From the NCBI GenBank assembly GCA_023702235.1, contig JAMQCR010000001.1, forward strand, positions 1,674,001 through 1,738,000: DNA of 64,000 nt. Reading direction: 5' to 3'. The notes beneath the pieces are model-generated. The model was not told where the DNA came from. It did no database searches and saw nothing but the letters and a program-made list of their open reading frames with translations. The position numbers and the translations under genes were made by a program. Source of the stretch: Neobacillus pocheonensis. GTDB lineage: Bacteria; Bacillota; Bacilli; Bacillales; Cytobacillaceae. Below are positions 9,869-18,823 of this stretch, piece after piece. Position 1 is the stretch's first letter. Each line of letters begins with the position of its first letter.

Positions 9869-10090
9869 TCAGCCTTCTTCCTCAATATTGGGATTGAAAG
9901 GGCATCCATTACATCTAATCAAATTCGCACCTATTATATCATTTAATTTATTCCCCATAATCAAATAATTCAAAGCTTTTTTGTTTTCTTTACAATATAT
10001 GAAAAGTAAGCATGTCTCATGAAAAGTGATGTTAATTTTTGTGAATAATTGTGAAAATAATGTTTTTTTCACAATTATTTCACATTTCAA
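9869..10090 (-). CDS. Doubtful 73-residue frame upstream of the membrane protein
   Basis: An open frame with a late C-N-G-C-P-F motif ends 9 bases before the start of the membrane protein gene, and the ribosome site of that gene lies inside its last codons. That would fit translational coupling. However, it starts inside the inverted repeat that looks like a regulatory site and has no clear ribosome site of its own. Probably not a real gene; listed because of the close spacing. Confidence 0.2.
   Translation of the reverse strand: MKCEIIVKKTLFSQLFTKINITFHETCLLFIYCKENKKALNYLIMGNKLNDIIGANLIRCNGCPFNPNIEEEG
10041..10083 (+). promoter_or_regulatory. Inverted repeat, candidate YcnK operator
   Basis: Arms gtgaataattgtgaaaa (10041-10057) and its near-perfect inverse within ttttttcacaattatttcac (10064-10083) form a long dyad 80 bases upstream of ycnK. 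Repeated TTGTGAA half-sites are visible. A possible -10 (TATGAT, 10098-10103) lies just downstream. The position suits an operator for the DeoR-type repressor YcnK and possibly for the divergent membrane protein gene. This is inference from symmetry and location only. Confidence 0.5.
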
Positions 10091-10165
10091 TCTTGATTAT
10101 GATGGAAAAGTAATTTAAGCTAATTTTGTTGAGAAATTTTCTACAAGAGTTTAAGGAGGTGCAAA

Positions 10166-10741
10166 ATGTTACCTATTGAAAGACAAAAACAAATATTGAA
10201 TTGGTTGAATGAAGAAGGGACGCTTACTATAACAGAAATTAGCAACCGTTTAAATGTATCCGAAATGACTGTATATCGGGATATTAAGCAATTAATGGAG
10301 GCAAATAAGATTAATAAAACGTCACGTGGTATTTCTTTAGCCTCCATAGCAAATGTTTCTTCAAATACTTGCACGTATTGTTTAAAGGAATTAAATAATA
10401 GACATCCAGTACAAATCATTACACATGATCAAAAGGTCGAACAATTATGCTGCCCTCATTGTGGTTTATTAAGGTATAGGGATATTGAAAAAAATGTTTC
10501 ACAAATCATTTGTCGAGACTTTCTTCAAAATACAACAATTAGTGCAAAGTTAGCTTATTTTTTAATGGATTCAGATTTTAATTTAAATTGCTGCCAACCA
10601 CAGGTGCTTACTTTTGATACATTAAAATATGCAGAACAATTTCAAAAAGGCTTTGGGGGTGTGATTTTCCAATTTAATGAAGCAGTCGAAGAAATTTTGA
10701 AAAGAATGAGTGGAGATAGGGGTTGTGGGTGCCATAAATAG
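10166..10741 (+). CDS. ycnK: YcnK, DeoR-type copper-responsive repressor
   Basis: A 191-residue regulator: an N-terminal DeoR winged HTH (residues 1-55, LTITEISNRLNVSEMTVYRDIKQL) followed by a NosL-like Cys-rich domain with C-x-x-C at ~C70/C73, C-C-x-x-C-G-L near 100 and a C-terminal G-C-G-C-H-K. In B. subtilis YcnK represses the copper uptake gene ycnJ when copper is plentiful; the Cys/Met/His-rich C-terminal part is the plausible copper sensor. The ATG at 10166 follows an AAGGAGG site. It is the first gene of ycnK-ycnJ-ycnI, 15 bases before ycnJ, and probably autoregulated through the dyad at 10041-10083. Confidence 0.9.
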   Translation: MLPIERQKQILNWLNEEGTLTITEISNRLNVSEMTVYRDIKQLMEANKINKTSRGISLASIANVSSNTCTYCLKELNNRHPVQIITHDQKVEQLCCPHCGLLRYRDIEKNVSQIICRDFLQNTTISAKLAYFLMDSDFNLNCCQPQVLTFDTLKYAEQFQKGFGGVIFQFNEAVEEILKRMSGDRGCGCHK

Positions 10742-10756
10742 GGAGGAAAATGCGGT

Positions 10757-12412
10757 TTGAATAGTAGAAAAAACGTCAGCATAGTGATTTCAGTGATATG
10801 CCTAATTCTATTTTCATTTCCTACTTTTATTTCTGCCCATGCATACATAGTAAAATCTAGCCCCTTAGATAATGAGATGCTCAAACAATCTCCACGAAAG
10901 GTATCAATCCAGTTTGATGAAACAATTCAACCTGTTAATAATTCGATTCAAGTTTATGATGCTGAGGGTAAGCGGGTAGATCAAAAGGATGGACGTATTA
11001 ACGCTAAAAATTCGACCATTCTTGAATGCGGGTTAACACCAAACCTTCCAAATGGTACATATCGAATACAGTGGAAGGTTATTTCAAATGATGGACACCC
11101 AGTACAAGGAGTAATGCCATTTCAAATAGGTTCTGGAAATAAAAACAAAGATGGGTCAACAGTGAGGCAGGTGACAAAGGGATATACTCCTCATTTGGAT
11201 CTAATCATTATTCGATGGATTCAGTATTTTAGTAACGCCTGTTATGTTGGAGTCTTGTTCTTTTATCTATTTGTATTGCCCATTGAATTAGTTGATAACG
11301 TATTTGTTAAAAATACATTATCAAAATTAATTAAATTCGCATTCTTATTTTTACTTTTAAGTATTTTTTTTAGTTTACCATTAATGGCTACCGTTGAATT
11401 ATCCACATCATGGGGAAATGTGTTAAACATCCAAACGCTAAAGGACATGATTACGAATACAACATTTGGAAAGGCATGGATAATTCAAGTAGATGGTTTG
11501 TTTTTCCTTTCTATTCTTACTTACCTTATAAGTGTCAAACAGTTTAATAAGCCATTTTTTGTTTGGACCTCATTTATTCTCGCAATAGGTTTGTTATTAA
11601 CGAAGGCTCTTACAAGTCATGCTGCTTCATTAACAAATCCGTTGTTAAATGTTGGAATGGATTTTTTTCATTTACTATCAGCATCGATTTGGCTTGGGAG
11701 TTTAATCGTTCTTGCTGCTTTAATTCCATTGAGCAGAAAATTAGATACAAAGAAAATTTATATAGAAATGATCAGACGGTTTTCCAAATGGGGAATCATC
11801 ATCATATTCGTTTTAACGATTACAGGTGTTTTTGGAAGTTTTTTATACATTCCTAACCTTCAATCACTTGTTTATACCGATTATGGAAGGATATTGTCAG
11901 GTAAGATTATTCTCCTTGTAATAATGATCATTTTTGCATCAAGGAACTTTATAAAAGGAAAACGAAACAGTGAAAAAGGATTATCAACCTCTTTATGGGG
12001 TGAATTAGGAACTGGGATGATTGTGTTAATTCTTTCAGTTATATTAACCAATTTACCAACAGCAATGGCGTCTCCAGGACCAGTAAACGTAACGAAAACA
12101 GTTGAAAATGGAAATCGAGTAACCCTACATATTACTCCCAATATTATTGGTGAAAATACCTATGAGGTTTCGCTGAAAAACCGAAATGGTCAATCCATGA
12201 AGGGTATTGATCAGGTGACATTGACTTTTACCTCACTTGAGATGAACATGGGAGAGGACACGATTACCTTATCGAAAGTCAAAGATGGTATATATAAAGC
12301 AAAGGGTTTGGATTTCAATATGGCGAGTCGCTGGAAGGTTCATGTTCATATCCTTGCAAAGGATTTAGAAACCATGGATACTGAAATTCAATGCATAGTT
12401 GGAAGTCAATAA
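10757..12412 (+). CDS. ycnJ: YcnJ, CopC-CopD fusion copper uptake protein
   Basis: A 551-residue copper import protein. It has a signal sequence (residues ~1-27), then a CopC domain starting with the conserved H-A-Y (HAYIVKSSPLDNEML) whose N-terminal His is a copper ligand, with a second His region SNDGHPVQG near 116. Eight or so membrane helices of the CopD domain follow (~150-430), with TSHAASLTNP and a C-terminal extracytoplasmic YtkA-like domain (~440-551). Start TTG at 10757 with a GGGAGG site. It is known in B. subtilis as the copper acquisition gene repressed by YcnK. The operon order and 15-base gap match that system. Confidence 0.92.
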   Translation: MNSRKNVSIVISVICLILFSFPTFISAHAYIVKSSPLDNEMLKQSPRKVSIQFDETIQPVNNSIQVYDAEGKRVDQKDGRINAKNSTILECGLTPNLPNGTYRIQWKVISNDGHPVQGVMPFQIGSGNKNKDGSTVRQVTKGYTPHLDLIIIRWIQYFSNACYVGVLFFYLFVLPIELVDNVFVKNTLSKLIKFAFLFLLLSIFFSLPLMATVELSTSWGNVLNIQTLKDMITNTTFGKAWIIQVDGLFFLSILTYLISVKQFNKPFFVWTSFILAIGLLLTKALTSHAASLTNPLLNVGMDFFHLLSASIWLGSLIVLAALIPLSRKLDTKKIYIEMIRRFSKWGIIIIFVLTITGVFGSFLYIPNLQSLVYTDYGRILSGKIILLVIMIIFASRNFIKGKRNSEKGLSTSLWGELGTGMIVLILSVILTNLPTAMASPGPVNVTKTVENGNRVTLHITPNIIGENTYEVSLKNRNGQSMKGIDQVTLTFTSLEMNMGEDTITLSKVKDGIYKAKGLDFNMASRWKVHVHILAKDLETMDTEIQCIVGSQ

Positions 12413-12438
12413 AATAATAAAAAGGGGGGAAAGAAAAA

Positions 12439-13074
12439 ATGAAACAAACAATGAGAAAATTCACAAAAGTTTTTTTACCAACATTATTAGGTTTATTCTT
12501 ATTTTCGACTGTGGCAAGTGCACACGTAACAGTAAGTCCAAAGACATCAACAATTGGTGCATGGGAAACTTATACTTTAAAAGTTCCAACTGAAAAAGAT
12601 GTACCTACAACAAAAGTTACCGTGAAAGTACCTTCAGGATTTGAAATTGAGTCTTATCAGCCAGTTCCAGGATGGAATTACACCGCTGAAAAGGATTCAA
12701 GCGGTAAAGCAAAAACCTTCACATTTGAAGCAACTGGTGCTGGAATTCAGCCTGGTCAATTCCAACAATTCGTTTTCGTGGCTAAAAACCCAGGAACAGC
12801 AACAAAAGCACCTTGGGATGCTTATCAATACTATAAAGATGGTAGTGTGGTTGAATGGACTGGAGACGAAAGTGCGAAAACTCCGAATTCCATTACAGAT
12901 ATTATAAAGGCAACTTCGACCGACCAAAATGTAATGGATAATATGAATATGACCACTAGTGAAAAAACAAGCACGAAGGTAGCAACATCAAACAATTCAC
13001 TTCCAACTATTTTATCAGTAGTTGCCGTTTTAATATCATTAGTTGCAGCTGTAGTTGCATTCCGTAAAAAATAA
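12439..13074 (+). CDS. ycnI: YcnI, DUF1775 copper-binding protein
   Basis: A 211-residue exported protein: signal peptide (residues 1-28, ending VASA), mature N-terminus beginning H-V-T-V-S-P-K, the copper-binding His of DUF1775/YcnI proteins, and a conserved Trp in GAWETY. A Ser/Thr-rich linker leads to a C-terminal membrane helix (SVVAVLISLVAAVVAF) followed by R-K-K, so it is anchored by its tail. The ribosome site GGGGGG precedes ATG 12439. It closes the ycn operon and is followed by a terminator. YcnI is known to bind Cu(II) through the N-terminal His and the Trp-containing site. Confidence 0.9.
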   Translation: MKQTMRKFTKVFLPTLLGLFLFSTVASAHVTVSPKTSTIGAWETYTLKVPTEKDVPTTKVTVKVPSGFEIESYQPVPGWNYTAEKDSSGKAKTFTFEATGAGIQPGQFQQFVFVAKNPGTATKAPWDAYQYYKDGSVVEWTGDESAKTPNSITDIIKATSTDQNVMDNMNMTTSEKTSTKVATSNNSLPTILSVVAVLISLVAAVVAFRKK

Positions 13075-13120
13075 TAGAATTTTACAGGACACTTTGTAGA
13101 TCCTCTGCCAATATTAAAAT

Positions 13121-13163
13121 AAAAACTAAACCTGTTCACTTAAAAGAATAGGTTTAGTTTTTT
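13121..13163 (+). terminator. Terminator of the ycn operon
   Basis: Stem aaaactaaacct / aggtttagtttt (12 bp) with a 14-base loop, followed by TTTT. About 50 bases after the ycnI stop. Confidence 0.85.
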
Positions 13164-13208
13164 TAATCCATCATATTGATATTTTCAAAAACAAAGACAA
13201 GGGAGAAT

Positions 13209-13399
13209 ATGGTAGAGAAAATGAGTGAACCAATAGGTTTGAAGAAATCAAAAGTGAAATTGGTAGTTACAGAGCATTGCTTTCAGGTACGGTTGTAACT
13301 GTGCTTGGACTACTTACGTTCTTACCTTTATACGTCTGGATATATAATCTTCAGGCAGTGGGTAAGAGCCCCGCAGCAATCGCCATGCCAGAAATGGAT
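13209..13399 (+). pseudogene. Truncated membrane protein cut by the IS3 element
   Basis: From ATG 13209 a frame starts MVEKMSEPIG. After a one-base shift it continues through a membrane helix (VVTVLGLLTFLPLYVWIYNL) and then a segment ending MPEMDG exactly where the IS3 left end begins. The rest of the gene is missing or lies beyond the IS. Its place right after the copper operon is suggestive but I cannot name the family. Confidence 0.4.
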
Positions 13400-13471
13400 G
13401 GGCTACACTTATCTAGACAGAAATTTTAAGGTCAAGTAGACTACAGATAATGAAATTGAGGAGAATCTACT

Positions 13472-13756
13472 ATGACTAAAAAAGAGCGAAGAACATTTAC
13501 GGACGAATTTAAAAATCAAATGGTGCAACTGTACCTGAATGGCAAACTTAGAAAGGATATCATTCGTGAGTACGATCTGACTCCATCCTCTCTGGATAAA
13601 TGGATCGGCGAAAGTAAAACTACGGGTTCATTTAAGGAGAAAGACAACCAAACACCAGAAGAACTTGAGTTGAACAGACTACGGAAAGAAAATAAGCAAC
13701 TGCTAATGGAGAACGATATTTTAAAGCAAGCTGCGCTGATACTAGGACGAAAGTAA
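13472..13756 (+). CDS. IS3 transposase OrfA
   Basis: A 94-residue HTH protein that binds IS ends: FTDEFKNQMVQLYLNGKLRKDI and DLTPSSLDKWI form the helix-turn-helix, followed by a leucine-zipper-like helix (ELNRLRKENKQLLMENDIL). It ends KQAALILGRK, the usual OrfA tail. The frame of OrfB lies -1 relative to OrfA across the stop, as expected for programmed frameshifting in IS3 elements. Confidence 0.9.
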   Translation: MTKKERRTFTDEFKNQMVQLYLNGKLRKDIIREYDLTPSSLDKWIGESKTTGSFKEKDNQTPEELELNRLRKENKQLLMENDILKQAALILGRK

Positions 13757-13797
13757 ATGTAATCCGGAATAACCGGGACAAATACTCGATATCGGCA

Positions 13798-14593
13798 ATG
13801 TGCAAAGTCCTTCAATTACCTAGAGCCACCTATTATTACGAAGCAAAAGAGCGAGTTTCAGAGGATGATATTACTTCTGATATCATTGAGATTTTCCAAG
13901 CAAGCCGTCAAAACTATGGGACTCGTAAAATAAAATTTGAATTAAAAAAGCGAGGAAAAATCGTCTCTAGACGACGGATTGGAAGGATTATGAACGAGCA
14001 AGGCCTTTGTCTCTTCCTACACTGTGGCTCAGTTCAAACCACATGCAAAAACGTGTAACGAATCAGCCCAGGTCAATGAACTGGATCGTGAATTTAAACA
14101 AGCCGACCAGTTTAGCGTTATTGTAAGCGATTTGACATATGTAAGGGTCAATCAAAAATGGCATTATATATGTGTATTTGTCGACCTCTTTAATCGAGAA
14201 ATCATTGGATGCAGCATGGGTCCGAATAAGGATGCCTTACTGGTTTACCGAGCACTCGCGTCTATTCAAGCCGACCTCCATAAGATTCAGCTTTTCCATA
14301 CAGACCGTGGTAATGAATTTAAAAACAAACTGATTGACGAAGCGCTTGAGACGTTTAACATTAAGCGTTCTCTAAGTATGAAAGGATGCCCGTATGATAA
14401 TGCGGTTGCAGAAGCCACGTTTAAAATTATTAAAACAGAGTTTGTCAAAAGACGCTCCTTTGATTCCTTAGAGGATCTGACAAGAGAGTTTCACGATTAT
14501 GTTCATTGGTTTAATCACCTTCGTATCCATGGTACGTTAGACTCTTTAAGCCCAATAGAATACAAACTTACACACCTTAAAAAAACTGTTTAG
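13798..14593 (+). pseudogene. IS3 transposase OrfB, frameshifted
   Basis: The integrase-like catalytic subunit in two frames (13798-14058 and 14024-14593). The N-terminal HTH_21-type part holds RQNYGTRKIKFEL. The rve domain follows with catalytic Asp in VSDLTYV, Asp in FHTDRGNEF and Glu in NAVAEATFK, completing DDE. One indel near 14020-14030 breaks it, so it is inactive as sequenced unless the indel is an error. Confidence 0.8.
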
Positions 14594-14689
14594 TTTGGTG
14601 TTGACAATCCAAAATGCACATAAGAAAAATGGATGTATTTTGGGCAGTTCCTATCTTACAAGCTTCTGGACTTGCAGCACTTATATGGT

Positions 14690-14957
14690 CATATTGGGAA
14701 GAGTGTCATTCGTAAAGAGGCGTGGGATAAAGTGACGGGCCAGGCGATCAGGCGCCTTTTATGGTCAAAACACTTATAGCTGATTACTTCGGTGAGGATA
14801 TGGGGAAAATTGTTGTTCACACGCCGTTTGTTGGAGGAGCCTACGGTGGAAAGGCACCCGTTCAGCTTGAAATACTTGCCTACTTAGCATCGAAGGCAGT
14901 TGGAGGCCAACCTGTAAACGTTTTCAATACCCGTGAAGAGGATATGAAGAGTTATTG
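14690..14957 (+). pseudogene. Xanthine dehydrogenase molybdenum subunit remnant
   Basis: Two joined fragments of an XdhA/CoxL-type molybdopterin-binding subunit. An N-terminal piece reads GKSVIRKEAWDKVTGQA (14696-14746). A distant internal piece reads IVVHTPFVGGAYGGKAPVQ then LAYLASKAVGGQPV (14805-14925), which in intact enzymes lies several hundred residues downstream. So a large internal deletion occurred, and the 3' end is cut by IS110 sequence at about 14955. The host may have lost a purine-oxidation gene here, though other copies may exist. Confidence 0.7.
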
Positions 14958-15386
14958 ATTCATGTTAGACAAGTTGTTAAACTTGAAATTGGGATCAGCA
15001 AAATAAAGGAACTAACAGGAGTAGCTCAAGTTTCAATTGGAATCCCAAGACAAATCATAAAATTAGCAGGATTAAGTTTAAAGGAAAATACATCTGGAAA
15101 GCACAAAGGGCAAACAAAAATAACAAAGCGGGGTAGAAAATCTCTTAGAGCTCTCCTCTTCCGAGTAGCTATGCCCCTTGTAGCTAAGAACTCAGCTTTT
15201 AAAGCTTTACATGAATATTATACAAAGCGTCCAAATAATCCATTAAAGAAAATGCAGTCCCTTATCGCTATATGTAATAAGGTTATACGAATTCTATTTG
15301 CCATTGGAAAGAAACAATGTGAGTTTAGTGAAGAAAGAATGTTGCAGGATATACCACATATGGCAATCTTAAAGATCGCGGCTTAA
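14955..15386 (+). mobile_element. IS110-family transposase, C-terminal remnant
   Basis: A 143-residue frame matching the Transposase_20 half of IS110-family recombinases: LAGLSLKENTSGKHKGQ, ITKRGRKSLRALLFR and MPLVAKNSAFKALHEYY are characteristic. The N-terminal DEDD catalytic half is absent; the left border fuses to the xanthine dehydrogenase remnant. Sequence after the stop (to about 15620) has the look of the IS110 right flank. Confidence 0.8.
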
Positions 15387-15978
15387 TCTCATTAACTCTT
15401 ACTTTTAAAACTGGTTTATAGGCTCAAGAATAAAGTTTATTAGACATTTGAAGCACGGATTAGTCAGTAATTCAACTAAAATACGGGCAAGGACCCTGTC
15501 GGGCAGGGAAGGTTGGACGAAGGAATTTTGGAGCCATGACTCTGTGAGACTTGGGAGGGTACACCTCCCTGAGACATGTGGAGATCTACCAGTGCGATCA
15601 TAATTTTACTGGTTATCCACTTTCTTGAATTTTTGGATGAAAGTGGTTAGGTGGCAATGGTCATTTTTACTTCCGGTTCCAAAATTATCCTCAATTACAT
15701 TTATACTCCAGCCTTACTATGAATAATAAACTTGAATCATTATGAAAACGTGAGAAAACAAGAGGAAATTGAAGATAATCGTTTCTTTATAGAGGGAGTT
15801 TAGTTTAATTAGAAATTCAAATTGCATAGCATACAAAATAAGAAAGCAAACTAGAATCGTGGGTGCCGATAACGAAAAAATATGAAAAAATACTACTCCG
15901 TTATCTTTATATAGTGTATTTATAATAGTTGGCACCTTTGAAGGAATAACTAAATCAAACTACAAGGGTGGTGAAAAA
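15387..15978. other. IS110 flank and spore-gene leader
   Basis: 15387-15640 probably includes the IS110 3' non-coding end (a G-rich stretch at 15485-15600 with imperfect short repeats). 15640-15930 is AT-rich with no convincing gene; a 72-codon hydrophobic minus-strand frame (15717-15935) lacks a ribosome site. 15880-15978 is the leader of the small gene that follows. Confidence 0.3.
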
Positions 15979-16110
15979 ATGGGTAAAAATAAGAATAACC
16001 AAATTAAGAATAATAAAAATGCTCTACCTACAAAAGCAGATGCAGAAATTGCGGGAGAAAATGGACTTGAAAAAATAGCATTAAGAGCCCAAAAAAGTCA
16101 AAATAAGTAA
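15979..16110 (+). CDS. Small Asn/Lys-rich protein, spore-protein-like
   Basis: A 43-residue hydrophilic protein beginning MGKNKNNQIKNNKNA and ending K-S-Q-N-K, with ATG at 15979 and a GGTGG site 7 bases upstream. Size, composition (Asn, Lys, Ala, Glu; no aromatic residues) and the genus context resemble minor small acid-soluble spore proteins. I cannot place it in a named Ssp family. Alternative: an unrelated short cytoplasmic protein. Confidence 0.5.
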   Translation: MGKNKNNQIKNNKNALPTKADAEIAGENGLEKIALRAQKSQNK

Positions 16111-16437
16111 ATGATTTGGGGCATAAACTGTCCCTCAAAATTAATCTTATGTTTTTTTATGAATACTAAAAGTAGATCGTCATAAGGCGGTATTTATATT
16201 AGGTAAACATATGGAACTAACAGGGAGCGATGCTTTAAGAAGGCATCGCCTTTACCTTGTTCTACTTACGGTGCAGGTTAGCTTAATAAGGAAATAAAAA
16301 AAGGGGTTTATTAGATAGTCGGAAAGTATCCAATTCTACTTAACTAACGAAGGAGATTGATGATTTTAAGGGAACGCACTCTGGTTTGGCGTGTATAAAT
16401 TTGTATTTTAGGGGATAATTTCTCTGAGGTGACTTTA
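16111..16437. other. Leader of the ger operon with hairpin and repeat core
   Basis: Contains a hairpin gcgatgc / gcatcgc at 16228-16250 with no T-tract, directly followed by acggtgcaggttagctt (16269-16285), a diverged relative of the GCTAACGGTGC repeat core seen elsewhere in the window. No gene. The ribosome site of gerXA lies at the end. Confidence 0.35.
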
Positions 16438-17727
16438 ATGAATCTTAAGGACTTGAAAGAAAATGATGATTTTATTCACCGTGAAGTTAAAAAGGGAAAT
16501 CTAAAAATTACTCTCTTTTATTTGAAGTCACTATGCGACGAAAAAAAAATTACTTGTAATGTAATCTCAACTTTTTATGATACAGACGAAATTCTTGAGT
16601 ATGAAGAATATATACGATCATTTGAAGAATGGTCAATAATTAAAGAGGAAAAAGATGCTGTGGAAAAAATTTTCAGCGGATGCATTATAATCTTACAAAA
16701 CAATAAAATGTACTCTGTCAAACTGGACAATATTGAATCACGTCCTGTAAATGAATCGACAGAAGAAAGTATTTTGCAAGGTCCTAAAGACAGCTTAAAT
16801 GAAAAAATAAGTATATCATTAAACATTATTCGCAATCGATATCGTAAAGAAACTTTAATGGCTAAAAACCACACATTAGGACAAAATTCCAAGACGAATA
16901 TTATTTTACTGTACGATGAAAAGCTCTGTGATAAAAAAGCTCTACAACTATTGAATAATAAAATAAAAGACTTAAAAGTTGATTTATTACAATCTGCCGG
17001 TCAGTTGCAAAAATTATTGGTGGAGAGTAAGTGGTGTCCTTTTCCTTTATTTATGACAACAGAGCGACCCGACAGAGTAGTAACAAATCTGTCTCAAGGG
17101 AAAATTGTATTTCTTATTGAAGGATCTTCATGGGTTTTACTAGGACCAGCTAGTTTCTTTGATTTTTTTAAATCTATGGATGATCATGTAGAATTAATCA
17201 CAATAGGAAAATTTCTTATTTTTATTCGATACATAGCACTTATGATTTCACTTTTTCTTCCAGCTTTATACGTCGCCGTAATTTCTTATTCTCCAGAAAT
17301 TTTAAAAGTACAATTTGCTCTTCTAATTGCAGGAAGCAGAATAGCTGTTCCTTTTCCTTCCTACTTTGAAATTATCTTTATGATGCTGATGGTAGAGTTT
17401 TTATGTGAAGCTAGTATTCGTTTACCAAGAACAATTAGCCCATCCGCAACAACTGTAGGTGGCTTAATCCTCGGGCAGACAGCATCCCAAGCAGGACTAA
17501 TAGGCAATGTTATGATTATTGTAATTTCTATTGTTGCAATTTCTATTTTTGTCATTCCGGTTAATGCCATGCATCAAGCAATCCGACTTATACGATATCC
17601 ATTAATTGTACTTGGAAGTTTATTTGGAACTATAGGGGTACTAATAGGAGCTTTTGCTCTTATCGCATATCTATGTAGTTTACGTAGCCTAGGTCAACCG
17701 TACATGCAGCTATTTGCTAAAAACTGA
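16438..17727 (+). CDS. GerA-type germination receptor, A subunit
   Basis: A 429-residue A subunit of a GerA-family nutrient germinant receptor in the spore inner membrane. A hydrophilic N-terminal domain (residues 1-240) carries the conserved T-E-R-P-D-R (MTTERPDRVVTNLSQGKIV), GPASFFDFF and a membrane region of about five helices (FIRYIALMISLFLPALYV; LPRTISPSATTVGGLILGQ). The start ATG 16438 has a GAGGTG site 7 bases upstream. It is shorter than the usual 480-500 residues, mostly by a short N-terminus and tail (SLRSLGQPYMQLFAKN). First gene of an A-B-C operon. Germinant unknown. Confidence 0.92.
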   Translation: MNLKDLKENDDFIHREVKKGNLKITLFYLKSLCDEKKITCNVISTFYDTDEILEYEEYIRSFEEWSIIKEEKDAVEKIFSGCIIILQNNKMYSVKLDNIESRPVNESTEESILQGPKDSLNEKISISLNIIRNRYRKETLMAKNHTLGQNSKTNIILLYDEKLCDKKALQLLNNKIKDLKVDLLQSAGQLQKLLVESKWCPFPLFMTTERPDRVVTNLSQGKIVFLIEGSSWVLLGPASFFDFFKSMDDHVELITIGKFLIFIRYIALMISLFLPALYVAVISYSPEILKVQFALLIAGSRIAVPFPSYFEIIFMMLMVEFLCEASIRLPRTISPSATTVGGLILGQTASQAGLIGNVMIIVISIVAISIFVIPVNAMHQAIRLIRYPLIVLGSLFGTIGVLIGAFALIAYLCSLRSLGQPYMQLFAKN

Positions 17728-17743
17728 TTGTAGGTGGATTTTA

Positions 17744-18808
17744 ATGCTAGGACAGCGTTATTACGTTTATTTGTTTTATATCAATGCACTGGTGAACGTA
17801 TCTGCTTTTATCCCGCAAATCCTTTACAAAGATCGATTTAACGGGAGCTTATTTAGTTTAGCTCTATCAACCCTAATAGGAACGTTTCTTCTTTTTTTAT
17901 TTCAAACTCTAATGAAAAAATTCCCAAGACAAAATATTGCTCAAATTATGGATAGGCTTTTCTCAAAATGGTTTCAGAAGACTTTTCTGTTTTTTAATTT
18001 CACACTTCAAATTTTTGCAGGAATTTTATTTCTTATCTCAAACACGCAAATTGTAAGCCATTTTTTAACCCCGAACTCAATTATCGTTTTTTATATTTTT
18101 CTCTTGTTAATCGTATTTTCAATAATGAATAAAACAAATTCCATATTGTATATGCTGGAAATTATTGTTTTATTCGCTACACCTTTCTATCTTTTTATCA
18201 TGTTGAGGGTTTTTACAGATCATTTAGTAATGGTTGATTCCATCAAACAATCTTGGACTTACCTACTGCATTTTCCAAAAATGAATTCGGTTGCTTCTGG
18301 ATTATTTGTTTTTACAGGATTCACAAATTTTTTTATTTATGGTGAACATATTCTTTCTATTGGTAAGAAACAATTATTAATTGCTTTGGGAATTATTTGT
18401 TTCGTACTTTTTTCTTCCTATTTCGTACCAATTGGATACTTTGGTCTTAATGGTGTAGGCAAGGAAAGCTATGTCTGGGTAACTACAGTTGACAGTATGC
18501 GCTTTGATTACTTCTTTTTAGAAAGAATGGTACCAATTTTTATTTTAGTCCAAATTGGCATAACGTTGATGTATATAATATTATCCTATCACTCGTCACT
18601 ACAATATCTTCAGTTAATGACAAAAAATGTTGGAGGACGTTCAAAATGGGTCGGCATATTTGTCGTGGTGATATCAGCTTTAATTACTCAGCATTTTACA
18701 GACGAATTCAAGTTGTTAAAACTTTTCAATTGTTTTTTTCTTTCTCGTATTATTTTAGATCTATTTTTAATGTTAATTTTAGTTTTAGCTTCAAAAAGGC
18801 AAATGTAA
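17744..18808 (+). CDS. GerA-type germination receptor, B subunit
   Basis: A 354-residue membrane protein with about ten helices of the spore germination permease family (APC-like fold, GerAB class), which in known receptors binds the germinant. ATG 17744 is preferred (AGGTGG site 8 bases upstream, beginning MLGQRYYVYLF) over the in-frame TTG 30 bases earlier, which would overlap gerXA. It lies 16 bases after gerXA and before gerXC, the standard operon order. Confidence 0.9.
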   Translation: MLGQRYYVYLFYINALVNVSAFIPQILYKDRFNGSLFSLALSTLIGTFLLFLFQTLMKKFPRQNIAQIMDRLFSKWFQKTFLFFNFTLQIFAGILFLISNTQIVSHFLTPNSIIVFYIFLLLIVFSIMNKTNSILYMLEIIVLFATPFYLFIMLRVFTDHLVMVDSIKQSWTYLLHFPKMNSVASGLFVFTGFTNFFIYGEHILSIGKKQLLIALGIICFVLFSSYFVPIGYFGLNGVGKESYVWVTTVDSMRFDYFFLERMVPIFILVQIGITLMYIILSYHSSLQYLQLMTKNVGGRSKWVGIFVVVISALITQHFTDEFKLLKLFNCFFLSRIILDLFLMLILVLASKRQM

Positions 18809-18823
18809 AAATAGTATTTTTTT

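Larger units (their letters stand above)
13400..14606 (+). mobile_element. IS3-family (IS150-like) insertion sequence
   Basis: An element of about 1.2 kb carrying orfA and orfB. Imperfect inverted ends are visible: ctagacagaaattttaaggt at 13413-13432 and its inverse accttaaaaaaactgtttag at 14574-14593 (16 of 20 match). The outermost bases are roughly 13400 and 14606. I could not identify target-site duplications. The element sits between a truncated membrane protein gene and a xanthine dehydrogenase remnant. Confidence 0.8.

Noticed and set aside
9869..10090. 73-residue frame as a translationally coupled gene
   Set aside because: Begins inside the probable operator dyad and has no ribosome site; kept only as a low-confidence entry.
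15717..15935. Hydrophobic minus-strand frame of 72 codons
   Set aside because: No ribosome site and no homologous pattern; AT-rich DNA yields such frames by chance.
16228..16250. Hairpin as a terminator for the small spore-like gene
   Set aside because: No T-run follows; it is more likely part of the dispersed repeat.
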